64,000 nt of DNA from Nemophila menziesii (GCA_029959085.1 JARWIR010000002.1:79202224-79266223), one strand, 5' to 3'. Shown: positions 1 to 11,965, counted from the first letter of the stretch. Translations and numbers: made by a program. The notes: generated from the letters alone by a model not told the origin.

Positions 1-520
1 ACATAATTTATCTTTTTCAAAGTTGAATTTAGGCAAACCAACAACAAGATCATTTCTAGATAATTTTGAAATTAAACCCATGCTAGCATATCCTACACGT
101 CTATGCCAAAGCCAATTATCATTTACGACGTTTAAACATTTTAAACATTGACAAATAAGACTCTCAAGATCTAAAAAAAATAATCGAAACTTCTAGCAAC
201 AAATATAGCTTTAAGTTCATCTTTCTTTATAACAATACATCTAGATGCTTCAAAGTTGACCTTATAGCCAACATCAATAGTTGACCTATACTAAGTAAGT
301 TAAAAAAAATACCCTCAATAAGTAAAATATTGGAGATAAGTAAGGAATCCTTTTTACCATCACTACCTTTACCCAAAACAAGTCATTTAGCACTATTGTC
401 AAAAGTAATTTTTACGCCTTCTATCTTTGTGAAGGTGGAAAACAGTGAGGAGATCCCGTCATGTGTCTAGAGCATCCACTATTAAGAATCCATTTATTTT
501 GTATCTTGATGCTCGCTTCC
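1..520 (-). pseudogene. copia Pol fragment: protease active site and GAG-pre-integrase
   Basis: Minus-strand translation of 454-492 gives WILNSGCSRHMTG, the copia protease signature in which the usual WxxDSGxSxHM has Asp replaced by Asn, so the catalytic residue is lost in this copy. Translation near 1-130 gives a WLWHRRVGYASMGLISKL-like stretch followed by RNDLVVGLPKFNFEKDKLC, the GAG-pre-integrase segment that precedes integrase in copia polyproteins. Between them are stops and frame changes. It is a dead fragment cut by the window edge. Confidence 0.8.
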
Positions 521-1315
521 TACACACAAAAATAATTAAGCTTTAGGTACCCAACTTGATTTGGGTCCATTAGGGTTAGTGGATCTTTTTTATAACCCAT
601 ATAGGCTTTTTCAAAGATGGTACAAGAGATCCTAAATCCAACAATTTTCTGTAATAACAATGAGATGCATCATGACCAAGTTTTTCACAATAGGTCCACT
701 TAATACAAGATTTTGAAGAAGGATGAATAATTAGGAGGTTGATTTAACAAAAGTATTTTTAACATTATTTTGTTTGGTCATTGACTCATAGCCAATACCA
801 CTTTTTTCAAAAGCCATTTCTTGAGATCCTAAAATGAAATCTAAATTTTCTTTCCTTTTTGTAAATTATAAAATGTTGGCCTTTAGCTCCTTAACCTTTT
901 TGTATAACAAAACATTTTATTTTAAAGGATCATTCTTGTTAAGATTAAGTTGCTCATTTTCATCTATACATTCATGACTTAGACTTTGACAATCCTCCAA
1001 GCCTTTTAAAATATATTTACTTGTATTTTGTTCATTTCCCAAATCTTAAGTTAAAAATTTATTAGTTTTAATAGTTATAAAAAAATAATTATAAAAAGAA
1101 TCAAATGCATCATGAATATCTTTCTCATAAGCATCATCATTTGATTAATAAAGACTAGATTTAGATGCTACTCCATCATTTTTTGCCATGAGTGCATATT
1201 GAGTTTAATCATCATCACTCATCTCTTGTGTTGAGTGGTTATCATCCCGAATAGCATCCTCACCTTTTGCATGATCCATCATGTATGCGACTAGGTTTAC
1301 ATGCTCACTTTCACT

Positions 1316-1549
1316 TTATTTTTGATCGAAATTTGGATCATCCCAAGTGATAATGGCATACATGGCCTTCTTAGATTTTTCTTTGCTTAGATTTGGACAA
1401 TATGTTTTGATGTGACCTATTTTCTTGCAATGGTAGCAAGTAGGTTCTTCTTGGTTGATGGCTCTCACGTTCTTCTTAAAAGGTGTGGGAGACCTTCCTT
1501 TCTTGGCAAAGAGTTTATATCTCATACACCTTTTCATGTCTCTTTCCAC
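1316..1549 (-). pseudogene. copia Gag fragment with CCHC zinc knuckle
   Basis: A 77-residue open stretch contains CYHCKKIGHIKTYC, a CX2CX4HX4C zinc knuckle typical of the nucleocapsid part of copia Gag, preceded by a basic segment. It would bind the element RNA. It lies between the gag N-terminus (2019-2327) and the protease motif (454-492), the expected order on the minus strand. It has no proper start of its own and is a surviving piece of a broken gag-pol frame. Confidence 0.8.
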
Positions 1550-2018
1550 ATAGCCATTCCTTCATCTTTACTAGTCTCTTATTCATATGAATCTTCTTTC
1601 GTTCCTTCTTTTACTTTCTTTCATTTTTTTTCTACTAGAAGCATGAAAGACAATGGATTTCTTAGCTCTCTTAGCTCTCTAATCTTCATCTTATCTTAAT
1701 TTTTCTTCTTCAAGCGTAAGTTCCTGAGTCATGAGAGTACATATAAGCTCGTGATCCGTAATTTATTAGAGATATTTCGTGTCTTATATGGAGGTTATTT
1801 TTACTTGTATTTCTCTGAAAGAGCATATTGAAGTTTTCGGCATTGCTATTTGTTTGTGTAGTTCAAGTTGTTTATGATGTTTGAAAATATTTGATGCACC
1901 GCATTGATGGTTTCATTGGGCTCTATTCGAAATAACTCATATTTTGTGATGTAGAGACCAGCCTTAGTTTCTTTAACATCCACCGCAACTGGATATGATA
2001 GCTCCAAAAGCTCCCATT

Positions 2019-2327
2019 TTAATGAGCCGATTCACATCTAACTGGGCTATATTCTTTGAAAATTAATCCGAAAATGAGTGTATTGATCGCCTTGTTGTGC
2101 TTGGTGAGATTAAAAATATCTTTAGGAGTTAGATCTTTGTGACCTTTGATGATCGTGCCTTCTTCATCTTGGTAAAGAATGAAAGGTTCATCTTTCATGA
2201 TCATCCATAGAGTATAGTCATCTCCTTTGATATAATTTTTCGTTCGCTTCCTCCACTGAAAATTGTTTGTACCTGAAAAGGGTAGAAGTATAGTGAAGCA
2301 TGTACCTTGCAGTCGGTTAGGATCCAT
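2019..2327 (-). pseudogene. copia Gag N-terminal fragment
   Basis: The 102-residue frame begins 44 bases downstream of the primer site, as expected for copia gag. It contains an F-x-G-x-NNFQWRKRTKNYIKGDDYTLW segment, the usual start of plant copia Gag (the family annotated as DUF4219/UBN2), where a Trp-Lys/Arg stretch precedes the first helices. It ends at a stop within the Gag core. Only the amino-terminal quarter of a Gag is present. Confidence 0.75.
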
Positions 2328-2370
2328 GTTGTTTTTACTCTAGAACCGATTAAGTTCAAAATAGAGATAT

Positions 2371-2382
2371 GCTCTGATACCA
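2371..2382 (-). other. primer binding site, initiator-Met tRNA type
   Basis: The minus strand reads TGGTATCAGAGC, the standard plant copia primer site complementary to the 3' end of initiator methionine tRNA. It sits two bases inside the LTR edge at 2385 and fixes both the orientation and the inner LTR boundary. Confidence 0.9.
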
Positions 2383-2384
2383 AA

Positions 2385-3446
2385 TGTTATTCAATATAAG
2401 TTCTAGAAGGGGGGTTGAATAGGACTATGGAAATTAATCGGCTAACTTTATTTCGAGTAAATAAACTTAAAAGCTAATTTAAATCCTATTTCCTTTGTTA
2501 TCTAGATGACCATAATTTTAATGATAAGATATTAGATAATGAGAGATACAATATTCATACTAAATACAATCAAACATAGAGTGCAGAAAATAAAGAGTAT
2601 AGGGAAAGAGTGATACATATATAGTGGTTCGGTTTCCCTACTCCACTACCTAAGGTGTATACCTTAAGATTTGCAAGATATCCCACTAATATTCACGTCT
2701 CTTCAAACCGTGGTGAGATCAAAATACCCTTTACAAGCACTTCATAACCTTGAAGCAAAATCTTGTGATATCACAAACACAAGGAACCAAGTATACTCCC
2801 TATACTCACACACTCTCTTAATCTATTAAAACGGTGGTGATATAATTTTGTGGCTAACTCCTAAAAAGTGGATATAACTATATATTTGCATATAAATTTG
2901 AATAAATCTTGAAACCCTCTCGAATGATCACAATTAATTCCCTTAAGATTGGTAGATAGAATATGTAATTGCTGACTTGAATGAACTCCATTTTATAGAA
3001 AAAAATAGTCCCCAACAGTCACAACCCATGTGTCTAACAGATATACTGAAGTGCCAAAATATATTTATACAATTGGCACTATTCGGGGCCTAAAGAGTGA
3101 ATCTGTGGTGTACCACAAATATGCTCTATTCTGAAAGACATTATGTGGAGTAGGGATTGTACATGGCGTGGGGTAGGTATATACCACGTACTTGGTCGAG
3201 CTGAGTAAAATCTGCGTGAGGTACACTATGCTTTGGTGTAGTATACTGCGCCCCTAATTTTGTGACAATAAGAAAATCTCTCTTTTTGTATATGAAATAA
3301 CTATTTAATCCCAAAACGTGATATGAGTTAAAAACCTTGTTTAATTTATATATGAAAAACAATTTTCAAGATACTTAACAATAATTTTAGTTTAAATGTG
3401 ATATGTTGAATATTAAAACAAGATTAAAATGAGTGTTAGGCCAACA
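2385..3446 (-). repeat. 5' LTR of the copia element
   Basis: The inner edge lies beside the primer site; on the plus strand the LTR starts TGTTATTC. The outer edge is placed at 3446 because the plus strand there reads GGCCAACA, giving the expected TGTT...AACA termini and a 1062-bp LTR. The partner LTR is outside the window, so the outer edge and the target-site duplication (3447-3451 would be one copy) cannot be confirmed. Confidence 0.65.
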
Positions 3447-4450
3447 CATACAACTTGAAAATCATACATCATGAAAATATAAGTAAGAATAAGTGCGCGA
3501 GCGAATAGTTTGACCTTTATTGCAAGTGTTTAAGGCATTAAAATGCCTAGTTTACATTCGATGTTTCTTTACATATTTCTACTCCTATTTATAGAGTTTC
3601 TTGTTGTAGTTACAACCACTACTCTGTTACACGAAGACACGGTCTGTAGATAAATTCTAGCTAAGTAGATATTTTAGGGATCATGTGCTCTTACTCGATA
3701 TAAATTTGGCTTGTGGCGGGTAACTGCTGAGTAAGTAGAATTGGTCAATTATATGCTGTCCTCGGGTACGCGTTTGAGGAAATGAATTTTTTGTTCTTCA
3801 CGTGCATATCTTCTTTTTCGACTCAACCTTGACTTTTCTAGGTTTTTGGTATTTTATCCCTATCAAGTTCCCCTCTAAACCATAGAAATTAGGCACATGA
3901 TTTTTAGGGTTTACTCCGATGTTTGATCTTACTTTTTGGAGGATTATATTTCTTACGGCTTTGATCGGCTCGATATACCTTGAGTTGCACTTACATCTAT
4001 TTAGAGAGTACCGGAAATATCGCTTCATTGTTCACCCTATAAGTCCGCTCATGATGGGGTAACTTAATCGTTACTTAAAATAAAGTGTCCCAAGATTTTG
4101 GATGACGTTTGACACATCTTTTTCCATGTTTTACCTTATATAGAGTAAACCCAATCCTGCTTCGTTCAAAAGCCCACTTTCTTTTCCTCTTCATTAGGAT
4201 TTTTGGATTTTTGAGAAGACTTTATTGGTTATATCCTCCAGTCTCCCGCTTGTCAAAGGTAATCCTTTATTTATTTCATTGCTTTGGTGCTATGTCTTTA
4301 TTTTTGGCGGCTTCCACTACCTCCTCTTGTGGTGTCTTAGTGCATGCAGTCGTAGTTCAGGTGGATAGCCTGCGATCCTCAGGTTATACCTGATGAACCC
4401 TTAGCGTTAGAAACCCCATAATAGTAATTACTTCTAGTAATCCCTTGTAC
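3447..4450. other. unassigned intergenic / repeat-derived DNA
   Basis: No convincing gene. The open frames at 3798-4028 (minus) and 4109-4393 (plus) have no recognisable domain and look like chance. A TATTTATAGAG stretch near 3587 could be a TATA box of an old LTR on the minus strand, but no LTR edges can be drawn. The stretch ends where element B begins. Confidence 0.4.
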
Positions 4451-4455
4451 CTAGA

Positions 4456-5115
4456 TATCGTCCCGATACAATAAAAATACAAACAAAGGGAAGTTTCTAA
4501 ATACACACCTAGGTCAATTAAGCACAGAGGGAAAAAGATAGCATAATATATAGAATAGACTCAAAGAAACTACTCAAAAAATTTCATGTAATGATATTTA
4601 CAGACTACATACCTGTACAGTTCTCATATTCTCAATCAACACGGCTTGAATTCAAGATTAGATTAGTTTCGCAATGTAAGAAGGAGAGGAACTTTACTCA
4701 GTCCACCAAGGAAGCTATAGATTATTCATCGAACTTCACTAGTATCCAAAGATCCACTTAACTACTCTCTATTGGCTCAATCACTTCTCGATTACATAGC
4801 AAAGAATCAAAAGGTCTTTAAGGTTGTAATTTAGGCATAAGGACGGTATGATAAGTATATTTGGATAATTTAGAGTGAGCTTTTGGCTCTCTCCTTACTA
4901 GCCATCAACGAATCGCCCTAAAGCTTGAGATACTCTCATAAAACGTTTCTCACTCAACCCACTGATTGATCTTGATGCACAAGGTAGCATCCCCAATAAC
5001 CCAATTAAAGCATAAAGATGTTCACATAAAAATTCCACTTTGCCGGTCCAAATATATATATTCTTTTCAAATCATTTTTTTTTCGTATAGCTATGACTCT
5101 CTTTTTGATGTTGAG
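4456..5115 (-). repeat. distal 3' noncoding region of element B
   Basis: This block aligns base for base over long stretches with the 3' region of element A (about 8388-9050), including the ATCGTCCCGATACAATAAA start. It ends in TTGAG (5111-5115), the left target duplication of the solo LTR. No gene is seen. Its continuation is 6645-6837, which contains ATTACCCCGACAAAGGG (6716-6732), a conserved 3' motif of these elements. Confidence 0.8.
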
Positions 5116-6639
5116 TGGTGTCGCCTAGGGTGTGATAAAATTAATACAAATAAAGGTCAAGAAAACTATGCACTCTCACCCTAGACAGGCACAGTACTTC
5201 AAGTATTACATGACGTATGCAAGTTTTAGTTAGTAAGTTGAGTTCGTTCTCAGGGACTTAAGTGTGCTATACGAATGGGTAGCAATAACGGGTAAAAGTA
5301 AATAATTAAAAGCTAATAAATTAAAGGGAGGAATTCGAAATTAACTAATTAAAACTAGGAAATTAAAAGACAATAAAATAAATAACTAAGAATATGAGAT
5401 GAGAAGTATAGCTCAGGTTTTGCTAGTATGCACTAATCCTTCTAATTCTATCTATAGATCTAGTTAATAAGGGAGAATATTAGCTCTTGGTATACTTAGT
5501 CAGGATTTTAAATTCCCATACCTTAGACCTTGAGAGCGACTAAGGAGGCTACGGCACAACCAAGACGTGGTTTCAAATAGGGTTATCAAGCACTACCAAG
5601 GCCCTAAGCAAACGCAACAATCAATTGGTGATATGGTGATTAAAACAAACTCTAATGACTATCTAGTTAGAATCATGTTTTGTCAGAACTAATATCGAGA
5701 CTAGACATTATGTGGTGGTTCAATAGTTAAACACCCTGTCAAGGAGACCATCTAACTACTATTAAAACAATCCTAAAGTGATCAGTTCTAGGAAAGTCAA
5801 TAAATCAAAACACATAAACAAATATTAAGTAAGAAGCTAATATCAAATTAAAACATGTAATTCCCAAAGAAACTTAGATAGAAGAATTAGAATTCATAGA
5901 TTATACATGATGCAAAACCCAAGCTATGGGGAGTTTAGTTCATACCTGAAGGAAATAAACTAAAAGAAGTTACAAAAGACATCATCTTGCTCTCTACAAT
6001 GACTAAAGAATAATTATAAGGTTTTCTAAGCAAGGATGATTTTTACAAGTGATATAAGGGTGTATTTATAGGTGTTTAGAAGACCTAATTCGTTTTCTTG
6101 AGGAAGAGATAAAGTATTGGACTCCTAGCCCAACTCAAATTCGTATGGAAATAAAGATAAACACTGCTGGACCGTTTTGAGCATATCGTCTTCGTTATTG
6201 GTCGGTTTGAGCTCCATAAGATACCAAAAGAATCCTCACAGAATTATCTATGTCCCTATGAAAGGAAATTACCAAAATCGTCCTATTTATTGGGGTAAAT
6301 AGCACTTCTTTAGGCGTGTACTGCAAAATCCCAGATTTAGGCAGCTTTTCCTTTTCCATCTTTTTAGCTTTTGTTTCCTTATCTCCAATTACCATGCAAA
6401 TCTCTTTCCATAAGTTGTAGTCTTTGACTTGGCCTCTAATTAATCTCCATAATTATCTTTAAAGCTTCACACTAAATAAACAATTAAATCCAATATGCTC
6501 TAAAAATATTATTTTACTAAATCAAGACTCAAAATAGGAAAGTGCACTATTTCTCAAGAAAATAGACATTTATGACTTCTAAATCACTAAAAATGATGTC
6601 TCATCCTAATATTAATCTATCACAAATGAGGAGACATCA
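5116..6639 (-). repeat. solo LTR, family A
   Basis: This 1524-bp block starts TGGTGTCGCC and ends GAGACATCA on the plus strand, the same ends as the two LTRs of element A, and is closely similar to them throughout. It is flanked by a perfect 5-bp duplication TTGAG (5111-5115 and 6640-6644). No internal region remains, so it is a solo LTR left by recombination between two LTRs. The open frames inside (for example 6195-6395) recur in all family-A LTRs in unconstrained form and are not genes. Confidence 0.92.
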
Positions 6640-6837
6640 TTGAGATATCACGCTATGTTTTTCAAAGATTCTTTTTTTCTTTTCTTTTCATGCTTTTTAG
6701 CGTTTTTCATTCACTATTACCCCGACAAAGGGTTACAATATAAACCTGTGAATCATCATCTAAATAATAACAAAGAACAATTAATAAGCTCAAAAAAATC
6801 CCAACCCAATAACAATTCCCATAATGGTGGACCCACT

Positions 6838-8367
6838 TGGTGTCGCCTAGGGTGTGATAAAAATAAGATAGATAAAGTCTAGAAAACTACGCACTCTCAC
6901 CCTAGACAGGCACAGTACTGCAAGTATTACAGGACGTATGCAAGTTTTAGTTAGTAAGTTGAGTTCGTTCTCAGGGACTTAAGTGTGTTAATCGCGTGAA
7001 TAGAAATAAAGAGTAAAAGTAAATAATTAAAAGACAATAAATTAAAGAGAGAATTTCGAAATTAAGAATTAAAACTAAGGAAATAAAGACAATAAAATAA
7101 AATACGAAGAATATGAGACGAGAGTTATAGCTTAGGTTTTGCTAGTATGCACTAATCCTTCTAATTCTATCTATAAATCTAGTTAATAAGGGAAAATATT
7201 AGCTCTTGGTATACTTAGTCAGGATTCTAAATTCCCATACCTTAGACCTTGAGAGCGACTAAGGGGGCTACGGCACAGCCAAGACGAGGTCTCAAATAGG
7301 GTTATCAAGCGCTACCAAGGCCCTAAACAGACACTACAATCAATTGGTGATATGTTGATTAAAACAAACCCTAATGACTATCTAGTTAGAATCATGTTTT
7401 GTCAGAACTAATATCGACACTAGACATTATGTGGTGGTTCAATAGTTAAACACCCAGTTAAGGAGAACATCTAACTACTATTAAAACAATCCTAAAGTGA
7501 CCAGTTCTAGGAAAGACAATAAATCAAAACACATAAACAAATATTAAGTAAGAAGCTAACATCAAATTAAAACATGTAATTCCCAAAGAAAATTAGATAG
7601 AAGAATTAGAATTCATTGTTTATACATGATGCAAAACCCAAGCTATGGGGAGTTTAGTTCATACCTGATAGAAATAAACTAAAAGAAATTACAAAAGACA
7701 TTATCTTGCTCTCTACAATAAACTGGAAGAATAAAACCTTAAGAACTAATTACTATGAGGCAAGGATGATTTACAAGTGATATAAGGGTGTATTTATAGG
7801 TGTTTAGAAGACCTAATTCGTTTTCTTGAGGAAGAGATAAAGTATTGGACTCCTAGCCCAACTCAAATTCGTATGGAAATAAAGATAAACACTGCTGGAC
7901 CGTTTTGAGCATATCTTCTTCGTTATTGGTCGGTTTTTGCTCCATAAGATACCAAAAGAATCCCCACAGAATTATCTACGTCCGTATGAAAGGAAATTAC
8001 CAAAATTGGCTTCCTTGTGGGAGTAATAACCATTTCTTTAGGCGTGTGCTGCAGAATCTTAGATTTAGGCAGCTTTTCCTTTTCCATCTTTTTAGCTTTT
8101 GTTTCCTTATCTCCAGTTACCATGCTAATCTCTTTCCATAAGTTGTAGTCTTTGACTTGGACTCTAATTAATCTCCATAATTATCTTTAAAGCTTCACAC
8201 TAAATAAACAATTAAATCCAATATGCTCTAAAAATATTATTTTACTAAATCAAGACTCAAAATAGAAAAGTGCACTATTTCTCAAGAAAATCGACTATTA
8301 TGACTTCTAAATCACTAAAAATGATGTCTCATCCAAATATAAATCTATCACAAATGAGGAGACATCA
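6838..8367 (-). repeat. 3' LTR of element A
   Basis: It begins TGGTGTCGCC and ends GAGACATCA on the plus strand (TGATGTCTCC...GGCGACACCA in element sense). Its length equals the 5' LTR. A minus-strand TATA box (CTATAAATA, about 7791-7799) lies in the CACCTATAAATACACCC context shared by all these LTRs. The polypurine tract lies directly inside, at 8368-8380. Confidence 0.92.
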
Positions 8368-8380
8368 AGACCCCCAACTC
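8368..8380 (-). other. polypurine tract of element A
   Basis: The minus strand reads GAGTTGGGGGTCT and abuts the 3' LTR start TGATGTCTCC. This is the expected plus-strand primer. It is a one-base variant of the GAGTTTGGGGT motif that recurs through these elements. Confidence 0.8.
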
Positions 8381-8384
8381 AAAG

Positions 8385-8403
8385 TTGTATCGTCCCGATA
8401 CAA
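8385..8403 (-). other. PPT-proximal hairpin, element A
   Basis: The minus strand reads TTGTATCGGGACGATACAA: an 8-bp perfect stem around the loop GGA. The same 19-nt hairpin with a different stem and the same loop occupies the same place in C, D and the fragment at 32816-32834. Confidence 0.75.
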
Positions 8404-9852
8404 TAAAGATAAAAACATAGGGAAGTCTATAAATACACACTTATAAAATTCTCAATACAATGGGAAGAACATAGCTGAATATATAGAATAATCCTAAAGC
8501 ACATAACTCAGAAAATTTCATGCAATAATATTCATAAACTACATACCTGTACACTTCTCATATCCACAGTCAACACGGCTTAAATTCAAGATCAGATTAG
8601 TTTCGCAATGTAAGAAGGATTGGGACTTTACTCAGTTCCCCAAGGAGAGCTATAGATTGTTCATCGATTTTCACTAGTATCCAAAGATCCACTCAACTAA
8701 TCTCTAATGGCTCAATCACTTCTCAGTTACATAGCAAAGAATCACAAGGTCTTTAAGGTTGTAATTTAGGCTTAGGTACGGTATGATAGTATAGTTGGAT
8801 AATTTGGAGTGAGCTTTTGGCCTCTCCTCACTAGCCATCAACGAATCGCCCTAGAGCTTGAGTTACTCTCATAAAATGTTTCTCACTCAACCCAATGAAT
8901 TCCTTGATGCACAATTTAGCATCCCCAGTAACCAAATTAAAGCATAAGATGTTCACATAAAAATTCCACTTTGCCGGTCCGAATATATATATTTTCTTTT
9001 CTTTTCAAATCAATTTCTCAAGCTATGACTCTCTTTTAATGTTGAGATATCACGCTATTTTCTCATATATATAGTTTTTCTTTTAATGCCCTAGTTGGCA
9101 AATTTAGCTCGTAGCTTCTTTTTCATTCACTATTACCCCGGCAAAGGGTTACAATAAAAATCTGTGAATCATCATCAATATAAAGCACAAAGCACAATTA
9201 ATAAGCTCAAAAGATCTCATCCAAATAACAATTCCCATAATGGTGGACCCACCACCCCAAACTCAAGCTCTTAAACAATTGTCTATGCATCGCGATTCGA
9301 GTGCGGGTCATATGGAGAAGTCCTATAATCTAAAGGGATATGGCTTATAACGTGTTTCAATAACAAAATTTAGAAAGGATAGAAGGGGCTGAGAAGGATA
9401 TAGCATATAAAATCAAAAATCACAAGATGAGAAGGTATAAAAAGGCTTCAAAGGCTTCAAATATGAAAGAACCGCCTTAATCACTTTCTACACTATGTAA
9501 TTTAGTTATTTTCTTACCTTTAGCACTTTCATCAAATGGGTTTGTCAACTAGCTTGGATCTCACGACCTACACACTTCTCAAGGTTCCCTGAGATCGAAC
9601 ATACTTTCTATCGCATTGCTCACTAATCTTTTCTTTACTATCAACGTGTGTTTTCCTGCAAATACTCAAAGCATACAAATAAAATAACTCATAAACATAT
9701 TACTTACTATCATCAATTCACTGAGCTTATGCTTTCAAACTATTAAACACACTCTACATCTAATTCCCATGTATCAAATTTTTTTAATTTCTACCTAAAA
9801 AAAGAAAAATGGAGATGAGAGGTAACGAATCCCCACACCCCAACTAAAAAAT

Positions 9853-9872
9853 GAGCCGTGTCCCCACGACTC
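9853..9872 (-). other. ORF2-end hairpin (GGGA loop), element A
   Basis: The minus strand reads GAGTCGTGGGGACACGGCTC: an 8-bp stem closing a GGGA (GNRA-type) loop. One U-A pair of the relatives is a U-G wobble here, so pairing is kept despite the base change. It lies just downstream of the second reading frame. Confidence 0.7.
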
Positions 9873-9958
9873 GAAAAAGACTCGAAACAGAAATTAAAAT
9901 TAGAAGATAAACATATTTACAGAAATGGTAAGGAAGAAAGAGAACATACTCTCGAGGC

Positions 9959-11164
9959 TTATTGCCTCGCATCATTGATATCCAAGGTTGGAATTGCTGG
10001 ACCTTTCGTTAATTGCTCAAGGAGTTTCATGATGTGCACTTGATTAGCGTTGATTTGTGCCACATCATTGACTAAGGAAGTTTGAGCTGCTTTGAATTTC
10101 GTTAAACGCTCCTCCATCTTCTCTTGCCAACTTTGCTTCTTTTCTTCTTTCGAGACTTGCGTAGAACCCGCTCTTCGAAAGATATCCTTGATCCAAGCAT
10201 TATCAATGTAACTCATCTTAAACTCGAGTTTCTCTTCTTCACCCAATGTAACATTCGCTTTTTGCACAAGACACGTGATCATAGTAGGGAATTTAACATT
10301 ATAAACTGCTTTAGGAGAGACCGAAAATCATATCACCTCCTCATAGATCAACTGTGCCACATCTACTTCTTCTCCTCTCAAAATACAGTCTAACAGTAGA
10401 GCGTTCTTCATAGTCACATCCAAAGTTCGTGTGTTTCCAAAAACATTAGGAATAAGGAAATTGTGCCAAATTCTCGCATCCGATTGAAGATATTTGTAAG
10501 GCCAAGGTGCCTTAAATTCTCCCTTATGTGATTGCACTTTCTCCTTGTCTAATACATGCTCAAAAAGTAATTCCTCATCAAAGATTTTCCGTTTAGCAAC
10601 CGCTTCTTCAAATTTGCAACAACCTTTCAATTTCTTAAACTTGAAGTGGTTTCTAATCTCCTCAACTGTGAAAGGAACTAACTTTCCTCTAATCGGAACA
10701 CAACCTTTACTATCTCGGCTAAAGAGGCCTAAATAGAATTCCAAAACTAACTCATGACATAATTCGGAACGTCTTACCATGAACGTATACCAACCCAATT
10801 TCTCGCCAAGCTCTAAGAATCTCGCGTATTCTCCTGTACCAACTTCTTCCTTGAATACTTTCTCATAAGCAAAAGGTAGTTCTTTTAACTGTTTCTCTGC
10901 AGAAGCCTTCGGGGCCCTTGAAGATTCCTCCTTCTCCTTGGGTGTAGGACCTTGTGGAAGTTGTGTTTTCTCCTTTGCATAAAAGTAAAGCTTTTTACCA
11001 TTACGATCACACAAAGTTATACCTCCATCTTCAACATCGTCTTTACTCTTTGAATTAGAACTAGAACCTTTGTCACTTGATTTCTTCTTGATTGAATCCA
11101 AAACCTTGCTCTTCTTCACCTCCCTCTTGTTAGCTAATATTGTTGTTCTATTAGTCATCCTCAA
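9959..11164 (-). pseudogene. second ORF of element A: plant-transposon-domain protein, one in-frame stop
   Basis: The frame runs about 400 codons from ATG at 11164 (or 11158, the MTNRT start shared with element D) and is broken only by a TGA at 10328-10330. The first 100 residues are basic and Ser/Lys-rich. Residues about 100-280 carry GWYTFMVRRSELCHELVLEF, VPIRGKLVPFTVEEIRNHF and an IWHNFLIPNVFGNTRTLDVT-type core, which I recognise as the putative plant transposon protein domain often found 3' of pol in Athila elements. The tail (about 10020-10200) is coiled-coil-like. No signal peptide or membrane segment supports an envelope role. Function is unknown; position suggests an element-encoded accessory protein. 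Confidence 0.75.
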
Positions 11165-11589
11165 TTAACCCCAAACTCAAAGCTTTAGCAACCCTTGAAA
11201 TTTGAACTTGCGAATTTTTGGTTGAACAAGCTTGATTTGGCTTAGGAAATATGAATGGATGATGAATCTCTATGTGGGTGAGGTGAATTTGTAATGGTTT
11301 GGCTTGGATTTAAGAAATTGTAGGATGAATTGTGAAAATTTGAGCTCTTGATTCTTCAATTTGATTGTGTTTGGTGAGGATTGGGTGCTTGAATCTCTCT
11401 TGTAATGATGTGGAGAGAAGATTTGATGTGTTTTTCTTGATGATTGGGTAGTGTTTTGATGATTGGTGAAGGTTATTATGAGCTTTAATGGAGTTGGGAG
11501 ACTTTTGGGGAAGAGAAAGAGGCTTGAAGTTTATAAAATTCGGAATAATGGCTTCATACCTCTTTTATACACTTAAATCCCGTTTCTTT

Positions 11590-11965
11590 CTCTCTCCAGC
11601 GGCGCTGTGCGAACCATGTCTGCGGACTAGGGGTACCCCGCGGGGACACCGCAGCTGCTGTTGATTAAAAAAATTCGCCTCGGCAATATCCCCGTGGCAC
11701 GGGTTTTGGGCTCGCAGACCATGGCTGCGGACTAGGGGGTACACCGCAGGGGTGTACCACGGCTTCTGATGCTTCCTTCGTTAAAATACCCGTCATAGCA
11801 CCACGTGGCACGTGTTTTAGGCGTGCGGTGTAGGGGTGCGGTGCAGGGGGGTAGTCCGCACGGGTCTTTTTTCGGCTCGGTATAAAACACGTGGCTCCTA
11901 CCCGTGGTACGGGTTTTTCTCCTCTGCGGTGCACCGCGGCTGAGGTGCGGTACACCGCACCGATG
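11590..11965 (-). repeat. GC-rich repeat island of element A
   Basis: This strongly GC-rich tract in AT-rich surroundings contains repeated CCGTGGCACGGG-type palindromes and repeated GCGGTGTACCCC / GGACTAGGGG-type units. It sits between the Gag-protease-GPF/Y frame and the second frame, as in B, C and D. The open frame at 11665-12051 is a product of base composition and is not called as a gene. Confidence 0.7.

Larger units (their letters stand above)
1..2384 (-). mobile_element. Ty1/copia retrotransposon, internal 5' part (decayed)
   Basis: On the minus strand the order is primer site (2371-2382), gag N-terminus, gag zinc knuckle, retropepsin active site and the GAG-pre-integrase segment. 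The element leaves the window at base 1, so integrase core, reverse transcriptase, RNase H and 3' LTR are not visible. Every coding part is broken by stops and frameshifts, so this is an old copy. Orientation is fixed by the order of the domains and by the LTR at 2385-3446. Family-level assignment to Ty1/copia is firm from the zinc knuckle plus the protease motif; lineage within copia is not determined. Confidence 0.85.

Noticed and set aside
6195..6395. Similar small frames at 6195-6395, 7923-8123 and 16214-16414 (and opposite-strand 7905-8141, 16196-16432) look like a conserved gene family.
   Set aside because: They sit at the same place in three copies of one LTR; similarity follows from LTR identity, and both strands are open equally.
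9959..11164. Second ORF of A as an envelope gene.
   Set aside because: It has no signal peptide, membrane segment or fusion-like stretch; it matches the plant transposon protein domain instead.
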